Assembly: GCA_020161015.1 (NCBI GenBank)
Contig: JAIUOT010000040.1
Coordinates: 36,594-100,593, forward strand
Direction: 5' to 3'
Origin: Actinomycetota bacterium
GTDB taxonomy: Bacteria; Actinomycetota; Actinomycetes; Propionibacteriales; Propionibacteriaceae
DNA: 64,000 bases
Shown here: in pieces, positions 34,703 through 40,664 of the stretch
Layout: every line of letters starts with the position of its first letter
How positions within the stretch are numbered: the first letter of the stretch is position 1
The notes under the pieces: model-generated
The model's input: only the letters and a program-made list of their open reading frames with translations
Databases searched by the model: none
What the model was told of the DNA's origin: nothing
Program-made: the position numbers and the translations under genes

Positions 34703-36501
34703 GCCACCGGCTCCTTGGGTCGTTCGGTCGCGACCATCTCCTCGATGGCCGCGCGCATCTGCGCATCGGTGTAGCCGAGCAGGTCGATCGCGTCCCTCCC
34801 GCAGACCGGGACACAGCCGCCGCAGCCCTTGCAGGTGGCCGGGTCGACGGACGCGATGGACCGCCCCTCCCACTCGATGCTGGTGATCGCGTCGTACGGG
34901 CAGGACGAGAGGCACTCCCCGCTGCCGGTGCACTTCTCGGGGTTCACCCGCGCGACCAGCGGCTCCAGTTCCGCGAACCCCTTCTTCAGCAGCGCCGCGC
35001 TCTGCGCGACGGCCGCGAGCCCGGCGGAGACGCTCTCCCCGACCGTGCGCGGGCTCTGGCAGCAGCCGGCGATCATCACACCGTCGACCACCGTCTCCAC
35101 CGGACGCAGCTTGGGGTGGATCTCGTTGAAGAAGCCGTCACTGCCGACGGGGAGCTTCAGCACCTCGACGAGCCGGGACGGATCCCGCGGCACCATGCCG
35201 GTCACCAACACGACCAGGTCGACCCCGATCGTGAGCTCGCGGCTCTCGGTGAGGAGGTCCGTCACCGTGACGGCGAGGCCCCCCGTGGGAAGGGCGGCCA
35301 CGCTCGGCGGCTGGTCGTCGGCGAACTTCACGTAGGTCGAGCCGGCCTCCCGGGAGGCGTTGTAGAGCAGCTCGTTGCGGCCGTACGCGCGGATGTCGCG
35401 GTACAGGTGGTACTGCCGGATCGACGGGTCCACCGTGCCGACCTGGAGCGACGCGTGGATGGTGGCGGTGCAGCAGTACTTCGAGCAGTACTCGTTGCCG
35501 CCGGCCTCCTGCCGGGAGCCCACGCAGTACACGTAGGCGATCGAGCGGACCTGGCGTCCCCGCCAGGTGAGCCCGCCGGACGGGGCGGCGTCCACCATGG
35601 CCTTGAACTCGGGCAGGGTGACCACGCCGTCGATGCCGTAGCCGAACTCGCCGTCGTCGGGGCTGTAGGCGTCGAACCCGGTGGCCACGATGATCGAGCC
35701 GACCTCGAGGCTGAGTACCTTGTCCGACCCGTCCCGGTGGAGGGTGAGTTCGACGGTGTAGTTGCCGAAGCTGCCGGACTTCCCGGTCAGCTCCGCGCCG
35801 GTGTAGGTGGTGATGTCGCGCCGCTTCCTGATCTCCTCGACCAGGCCGGCGACCTCCTCCGCGCCGGACGCGTCATCGGGGAAGGTCGCCCCGAAGGTGC
35901 CCACCCAGCCGCCGAGGGTGGCCGCGCGCTCCACGACCACGGCCTGGATGCCGACGTCGGCCAGGCCGATCGCCGCCCGCAGGCCGGTGATGCCGCCGCC
36001 CACGACCAGCGCCCGCGGCACGGTCTGCACGACCAGCGGCTCCAGGGGGTCGGACAGGCGCGTCTTCGCGACGCCCGCCCTGACCAGGCCGATCGCCTTC
36101 TCCGTGGCGCCGGAACGGTCGTGGGGGTGCGCCCAGGAGTCCTGCTCGCGCACGTTCACCTGGGTGTAGGCGTACTGGTTGAGGTCGGCCCGCTTCGCCA
36201 CGTTGCGGAAGGTCACCTGGTGCAGCTTCGGCGAGCAGGACGCGACCACGAGCCCGTCGAGGTTCCGGCCGCGGATGTCGTCGATCATGTCGTGCTGCGT
36301 GCCGTCGGAGCAGGCGAAGACCGGCGACTCCGACACCACGACGCCCGGCTCGTCCTTCAGCGCCTCCCGGACGGCCTCCACATCCACGTAGTCGGAGATG
36401 TTGCCGCCGCAGTGGCAGATGTAGACGCCGATCCGGCGCTCGGGCTTGCCCGACGTCGCGGAGGCGTCCGCGACCGGCTCGGGGCTGTCCGGCGTGGTCA
36501 T
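34699..36501 (-). CDS. HdrA-like FAD/iron-sulfur subunit (QmoB-like)
   Basis: The 600-aa flavoprotein resembles heterodisulfide reductase subunit A and QmoB. It has an N-terminal CHCGGNISDYVDV domain, VVASCSPKLHQVTF, the FAD motif ALVVGGGITGLRAAIGLAD (about 164-182) and the Cys-rich CVGSRQEAGGNEYCSKYCC (326-344). It also has two C-terminal ferredoxin motifs. The second of these (Cys 557, 560, 563, 567) is complete. The first (CTGSGECLSSC, 524-534) has Ser 527 in place of the second Cys and may hold a 3Fe-4S or altered cluster. It overlaps both neighbours by 4 bp. It likely passes electrons between the fused HdrA and the membrane subunit. Confidence 0.9.
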   Translation of the reverse strand: MTTPDSPEPVADASATSGKPERRIGVYICHCGGNISDYVDVEAVREALKDEPGVVVSESPVFACSDGTQHDMIDDIRGRNLDGLVVASCSPKLHQVTFRNVAKRADLNQYAYTQVNVREQDSWAHPHDRSGATEKAIGLVRAGVAKTRLSDPLEPLVVQTVPRALVVGGGITGLRAAIGLADVGIQAVVVERAATLGGWVGTFGATFPDDASGAEEVAGLVEEIRKRRDITTYTGAELTGKSGSFGNYTVELTLHRDGSDKVLSLEVGSIIVATGFDAYSPDDGEFGYGIDGVVTLPEFKAMVDAAPSGGLTWRGRQVRSIAYVYCVGSRQEAGGNEYCSKYCCTATIHASLQVGTVDPSIRQYHLYRDIRAYGRNELLYNASREAGSTYVKFADDQPPSVAALPTGGLAVTVTDLLTESRELTIGVDLVVLVTGMVPRDPSRLVEVLKLPVGSDGFFNEIHPKLRPVETVVDGVMIAGCCQSPRTVGESVSAGLAAVAQSAALLKKGFAELEPLVARVNPEKCTGSGECLSSCPYDAITSIEWEGRSIASVDPATCKGCGGCVPVCGRDAIDLLGYTDAQMRAAIEEMVATERPKEPVA

Positions 36502-39221
36502 ACCGGCACCTCCTCGGTGAAGTGGTGGTGTTCGAGGTGGGCGGCGACCTGGGCGACCGCCGCGCCGGAGTGCAGGATCGTGTCGACGATGTCCTTCGCC
36601 CCGGACGCGGTGCCGGCGACGAAGACCCCGGGGATGCTGGTCTGGCCGGGGCTCAGCTCGGCGCTGGGCTCGGCCACGTAGTAGTACTCGTCCAGCCCGA
36701 GCGGGGCCTGGGAGAACAGCTTCTCCACGTCACGGTTGGGCTGGATGCCGACGGCGAGCACCACCAGGTCGTAGGACGCCTCGACGATGCCGCCCCCGCC
36801 CTCGATGTCCTCGTAGCGAACCAGCAGGTCGCCGTTGGGCTCCTCGGTGATCTTCGAGACGCGGCCCTTGATGTACTGCGCGCCCATGTCCTGGGCCTGC
36901 GTGTAGAACTCCTCGTAGCGCTTCCCCGCGGCCCGCATGTCGATGTAGTGCATGCTCACGTCCGCCAGCGGCAGCGCACCCATGATCAGCTGGTTCTGCT
37001 TGATGGAGTACATGCAGCAGAACTTCGAGCACAGCGGGTTTCCGACGGTCTTGTCGCGCGAGCCGGTGCAGGAGATGTAGCCGATGCGCTCGGGCACCTT
37101 GCCGTCGCCGGGCCGCAGCACGGTGTTGAACGGACGGGTGGGAGCGAGCAGCCGGTCCATCTGCATGCCGGTGATCACGTTCGGGAACCTCCCGAACCCG
37201 TACTCGGGCTTCAGGTCCGCAGCGAACAGCTTGTGGCCGGTCGCGACCACCACCGCACCCACGCGCACCTCGTGCACCTGGTCGCGCTGGTCCATCCGGA
37301 TGGCGAAGGCCGGGCACGCCTGCACGCACTGCTGGCACTCAGAGCACACCCCGCAGTCGAGGCAGGAGCCGGCACCGGCACGCGCCTGCGCGAGCGTCAG
37401 CGGGGCCTCGATCTCGGAAAAGTCGCGCGGGTGGTCCACCAGCGAGACCTCGCCGCTGACCGGGTGGCGGTGGCCGAAGGCCGTCTGCCGCGCCAGCACC
37501 CTGTCGGGGGCGATCGTCTCCAGCCGGTCGTCGAGGGCGACGAACCCGTCCATCGGCTGGCCGGTGAGCCAGCGGTCGACCATGTGCGCGACCCTGCGGC
37601 CCGACCCGATCGCGCGGGTGATGTCGGTCGCTCCCGCGGTCACGTCGCCGGCGGCGAACAGGTAGGGCACAGAGGTCTGGAGCGTCCGGGGGTCGACGGT
37701 GATCCGGCCGCGCGTGTCCGCCAGCCTCGCGAACGGCGCGGGGTCGGGGCTCATGCCGATGGTGGAGATCACCAGGTCGCAGTCGAGCACGTACTCGCTG
37801 CCGGGGACCGGCTCGGGGCTGCGGCGCCCGGACGCGTCCGGCGCACCGAGCTGCATGCGCTGGAGCTTCAGCCCGGTGACGCGGCCGTCGCGGGTCACCA
37901 CCTCTGTGGGGGCGACGAGCAGCTCGAACACCGCACCCTCGGCCTCGGCGTCCTTGCTCTCCACGTGGTGGGCGGGCATCTCCGAGCGCGTGCGCCGGTA
38001 GGCCACCCGCGCCTCGGACGCGCCGAGGCGCAGGGACACGCGGGCGGCGTCCATCGCGACGTTGCCGCCGCCGACGACGACGACCCGCCGACCGGTGAGG
38101 TCCGGAGCTGCGCCGTTCGCCACGGCAGCGAGGAAGTCCAGCCCGTTGACCGAGCCCTCGGCGTCCTCACCCGGGACGCCCATGCGCGTCGCGACCTGAG
38201 TGCCGGTCGCCACGACGACCGCGTCGTAGCCCTCGGCCTTCAGCGCCTCGGGATCGGAGACCGGGGCGTCGCAGCGGATCTCGACCCCGAGCGAGGTGAG
38301 GTTCGCGATGTCGGCATCCACGACCTCGTGCGGCAGGCGGTAGGTCGGGATGGCGTGACGGAGGTAGCCACCCGGCTGCGACCGCTTCTCCAGCACCGTC
38401 ACCTGGTAGCCCTTGCGGGCCAGCTGCCAGGCTGCGGTCAGGCCGGCCGGACCGGAACCGACGACCGCGACCCGCTTCCCGTTCGGCTCCGCGACCTCGA
38501 TCGCCGGACCGTCGGCCGCCCCGGCACCCTCGTAGTGCCGGTCGGCGGCGAACCGCTTCAGGAGCCGGATCGGGACGGGGCCCTCGAGCTTGGTCCGGGT
38601 GCACTCCGACTCGCACGGCGCGTAGCACGCGCGGCCCAGGGTTCCGACCAGCGGCGTGGCGTCGAGGACGAGCTGGAAGGCCTCCTCGTACTTGCCGCCG
38701 CGTACCAGCGACACGTACCCGTGGGCCTTGATGCCGGCCGGGCACGCACCGATGCACGGCGACGTCCCCTCCCGCTGCAGGATCGCCTTCTTGGGGACGG
38801 CCTGGGGGAACGCGATGTACGCGGCCCGCCGTGCGGCGAGGTCGGCATTGAACTGGTCCGGGACGGCGACCGTGCACGCCTTCTGGCAGGCGTCACAGCC
38901 GGTGCAGGCCGCCCAGTCGACGAATTTCGACTTCTCCCGAATGGCTGCCAGAAACTGGCCATCAGCATTTCTGCTTATGCCCTGGACCTCGCTGTAGGCC
39001 ATCGTCGTGATGTTCGGGTGATTGATCGTCGACGACATCTTGGGCCCCGAGATGCACGAGGCGCAGTCGAGCGTCGGGAACACCTTCGACAGCAGGATCA
39101 TCCGGCCGCCGACGCTCGCCTCCTTCTCCACGAGCAGCACCCGGTAACCCATGTCCGCCAGCTTGATCGACGACTCCATGCCGCCGATGCCGCTGCCGAT
39201 GACCAGGACGTCATAGTCCAT
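36498..39221 (-). CDS. HdrA-like protein with an inserted GltD/NfnB-type NADPH-flavoprotein domain
   Basis: The 907-aa protein is nearly twice the size of QmoA. Residues 1-130 are the start of HdrA, with FAD motif IGSGIGGMESS (8-18), CASC (53-56) and a ferredoxin motif with Cys 106, 109, 112, 116. Residues about 150-560 form a complete glutamate-synthase small-subunit-like module: CIGACPAG and CYAPCESEC cluster ligands, FAD site VVGSGPAGLTAAW, NADPH site VVVVGGGNVAMDAARV with RRTRSEMPA. From about 570 the HdrA sequence resumes (CLDCGVCSECQQCVQACP 620-637, SCTGSRDKTVGNPLCSKFCC, VAVGIQPNRDVE-type end). The protein could take electrons from NAD(P)H into an Hdr/Qmo complex. It overlaps the next gene by 4 bp. 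Confidence 0.9.
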   Translation of the reverse strand: MDYDVLVIGSGIGGMESSIKLADMGYRVLLVEKEASVGGRMILLSKVFPTLDCASCISGPKMSSTINHPNITTMAYSEVQGISRNADGQFLAAIREKSKFVDWAACTGCDACQKACTVAVPDQFNADLAARRAAYIAFPQAVPKKAILQREGTSPCIGACPAGIKAHGYVSLVRGGKYEEAFQLVLDATPLVGTLGRACYAPCESECTRTKLEGPVPIRLLKRFAADRHYEGAGAADGPAIEVAEPNGKRVAVVGSGPAGLTAAWQLARKGYQVTVLEKRSQPGGYLRHAIPTYRLPHEVVDADIANLTSLGVEIRCDAPVSDPEALKAEGYDAVVVATGTQVATRMGVPGEDAEGSVNGLDFLAAVANGAAPDLTGRRVVVVGGGNVAMDAARVSLRLGASEARVAYRRTRSEMPAHHVESKDAEAEGAVFELLVAPTEVVTRDGRVTGLKLQRMQLGAPDASGRRSPEPVPGSEYVLDCDLVISTIGMSPDPAPFARLADTRGRITVDPRTLQTSVPYLFAAGDVTAGATDITRAIGSGRRVAHMVDRWLTGQPMDGFVALDDRLETIAPDRVLARQTAFGHRHPVSGEVSLVDHPRDFSEIEAPLTLAQARAGAGSCLDCGVCSECQQCVQACPAFAIRMDQRDQVHEVRVGAVVVATGHKLFAADLKPEYGFGRFPNVITGMQMDRLLAPTRPFNTVLRPGDGKVPERIGYISCTGSRDKTVGNPLCSKFCCMYSIKQNQLIMGALPLADVSMHYIDMRAAGKRYEEFYTQAQDMGAQYIKGRVSKITEEPNGDLLVRYEDIEGGGGIVEASYDLVVLAVGIQPNRDVEKLFSQAPLGLDEYYYVAEPSAELSPGQTSIPGVFVAGTASGAKDIVDTILHSGAAVAQVAAHLEHHHFTEEVPV

Positions 39222-39254
39222 CGCGTATCGCTCCTTGTGAAACGAGGTGTGCGG

Positions 39255-39734
39255 TCAGATGAAGAGGTTGACGTTGGACTCGTCGGCCTCACCGAGGTAG
39301 GTCGCCACCCCGGCGTACTCGATGCCGTCCACGAGCTCGTCCTTGCCGATCCCGAGAACGTCCATCGACATCGTGCAGGCGATCATCTTCACGCCCTGCT
39401 CGCGCGCGGTCTCCATGAGCTCCGCCACGGTCATCACGTTCTCGGACTTCATGACCTTCTTCATCATCGAACGACCCGCGCCGGCGAAATTGAACCGCGA
39501 GAGCCCGAGTTTCTCGGCGTGCTTCGGCAGCATTGCCGAGAATGCCTTCTGGAGGCCGCTCTTGTCCGCGGAATTCGCCACCGCGCCCACTGGCTTGCGC
39601 AATGCGGCCAATCCCCAGAATGTGAAGAACATGGTGACTTCGTCGTCCATCGCGGCAGCACCATTGGCAATGATGAATGCCGCCATCAGCTTGTCGTAGT
39701 CGCCGCTGAAGACAATGATGGTCTTCTTCGACAT
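39255..39734 (-). CDS. DsrE2-type DsrE/F-like persulfide carrier
   Basis: The 159-aa protein of the DsrE/DsrF/DrsH-like superfamily begins KTIIVFSGDYDKLMAAFIIANGAAAM, has TMFFTFWGLAALR, and carries one conserved Cys at 120 in MIACTMSMDVLGI. This is the expected sulfane-sulfur site of DsrE2 proteins. In sulfur oxidisers DsrE2 and TusA pass persulfide sulfur between enzymes. It sits between the MvhD-like and HdrA genes, with spacings of 33-39 bp. A hydrophobic segment near 35-45 could place it at the membrane. Confidence 0.9.
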   Translation of the reverse strand: MSKKTIIVFSGDYDKLMAAFIIANGAAAMDDEVTMFFTFWGLAALRKPVGAVANSADKSGLQKAFSAMLPKHAEKLGLSRFNFAGAGRSMMKKVMKSENVMTVAELMETAREQGVKMIACTMSMDVLGIGKDELVDGIEYAGVATYLGEADESNVNLFI

Positions 39735-39773
39735 GGAGGTTCCTAACTGTGTCGTCGTTGTCGGTGGCCCGGT

Positions 39774-40202
39774 TCAGGCCACGGACGCGCTCTCGTCCAG
39801 CCGCGTCAGTGCGGCGGAGAACTCGCGCATGTAGTTCGCGAACGGCTCGGCACACACCGAGCACAGCGCGGCCATCTTCAGCCGCTGTGCCGGGATGCCT
39901 CGCTCGGCCATGATCGCCTGTGCCTGGCTGATGATGTGCGCGGTGCGTTCCGCGCAGTCGGGCAGGTAGGCACACTCCTCCCCGTCCGAGGCGACGAAGA
40001 CGCCGTCGAACCCGCTGTCCAGCGCGTGCACGAGCCAGGACGGCTTCAGGCCGCTACTGCAGGGCACCGCCATCGTCTGCACGGTGGCGGGGTACTCGAG
40101 GTGGCGGCTGCCGGCCAGGTCGATGCCGGGGTCGGAGATGTTGATGGTGGAGAAGACCAGGATCCGTGGCGAGCTGTCGCCGGGGCCAGCAGCTCCGGAC
40201 AT
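39774..40202 (-). CDS. MvhD-like hydrogenase iron-sulfur subunit family protein
   Basis: The 142-aa protein matches the MvhD/FrhD delta-subunit family, which links an electron donor to HdrA. In QmoB the same domain is fused C-terminally. Here it is separate. Cysteines are at 48 (VPCSSGLKPSWLVHALDSGFDGVFV), 77 and 83 (GEECAYLPDC) and 114 and 117 (ALCSVCAEPF). The N-terminal Cys pair seen in methanogen MvhD is absent (FSTINISDPGID instead), so the cluster set is reduced. The start is only 4 bp downstream of the tusA stop. Confidence 0.8.
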   Translation of the reverse strand: MSGAAGPGDSSPRILVFSTINISDPGIDLAGSRHLEYPATVQTMAVPCSSGLKPSWLVHALDSGFDGVFVASDGEECAYLPDCAERTAHIISQAQAIMAERGIPAQRLKMAALCSVCAEPFANYMREFSAALTRLDESASVA

Positions 40203-40206
40203 CGGA

Positions 40207-40467
40207 CTACTTGGCCTTGCGGAGGAACAGGTGGATCGAGCCGGCCTCCTCGAACGAGCCGAGGAAGTCGTGGCCCATCTTGCGACACCAGGCGGGGATG
40301 TCCTTGAGGGTCCCGGAGTCGGTGGCGAGGACCTCCATGACGTTGCCCACGGGCACGCCGCCGATCTGCTTCTTCGCCGCGAGGATGGGGCCGGGGCAGG
40401 AGACACCGCGGGCGTCGACGACGACCGGGGACGCAATGGACTTGAGTTCAGTGATGGTTGCGGACAT
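40207..40467 (-). CDS. TusA-family sulfur carrier
   Basis: The 86-aa protein has the TusA fold signature VVDARGVSCPGPILAAKK, with the persulfide-forming Cys 24 in CPGP. It continues with VGNVMEVLATDSGTLKDIPAWCRKMGHDFLG, where a second Cys is present. TusA-like proteins accept sulfane sulfur and hand it to DsrE-type partners or biosynthetic enzymes. Position as first gene, directly before MvhD, DsrE2 and HdrA subunits, suggests sulfur delivery to or from the Hdr-like complex, not tRNA thiolation. GAAGGA precedes the ATG closely. Confidence 0.93.
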   Translation of the reverse strand: MSATITELKSIASPVVVDARGVSCPGPILAAKKQIGGVPVGNVMEVLATDSGTLKDIPAWCRKMGHDFLGSFEEAGSIHLFLRKAK

Positions 40468-40488
40468 TGTCCTTCGTACTCCTCATTT

Positions 40489-40510
40489 CTGTCCGGACAG
40501 CTCTGTCCGG
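40489..40510. promoter_or_regulatory. Inverted repeats CTGTCCGGACAG / CTGTCCGG in the tusA leader
   Basis: CTGTCCGGACAG (40489-40500) is a perfect 12-bp palindrome. Its right half with the next copy also forms CCGGACAG-CT-CTGTCCGG (40493-40510), an 8-bp-arm inverted repeat. It lies 22-43 bp upstream of the tusA ATG and downstream of the likely -10 box. It may be an operator or an mRNA hairpin. Confidence 0.6.
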
Positions 40511-40518
40511 TACTCAGA

Positions 40519-40537
40519 AGCGTACACCCCCGGGGGT
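40519..40537 (-). promoter_or_regulatory. tusA-operon promoter with CsoR/CstR-like palindrome
   Basis: The minus-strand box TACGCT (40519-40524) could be the -10 element. ACCCCCGGGGGT (40526-40537) is a perfect 12-bp palindrome directly upstream of it, in the spacer toward a -35. C-tract/G-tract palindromes flanked by TA are typical operators of CsoR-family repressors, including the persulfide sensor CstR. The match is by form only. Confidence 0.6.
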
Positions 40538-40664
40538 ACCCGTACGTCGTTTTCGACGGCAATTCCGCAACACCCATCCGACGGACCGCTGCGGCCTCAA
40601 ATCGCGGCTGCCGCCGGCATTTTCGATACGTCGAGCGAGCGAATTATTGAACCCGGGCGTCCGG

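Noticed and set aside
36522..39746. A 1074-codon open frame on the plus strand opposite the HdrA-GltD and DsrE2 genes
   Set aside because: It is the antisense of clearly recognised coding sequence, has no family motifs and a composition typical of antisense frames in GC-rich DNA.
33255..40467. A dissimilatory sulfate-reduction locus
   Set aside because: Only Qmo-, TusA- and DsrE-like genes are present. Sat, AprAB, DsrAB and DsrC are not in the window.
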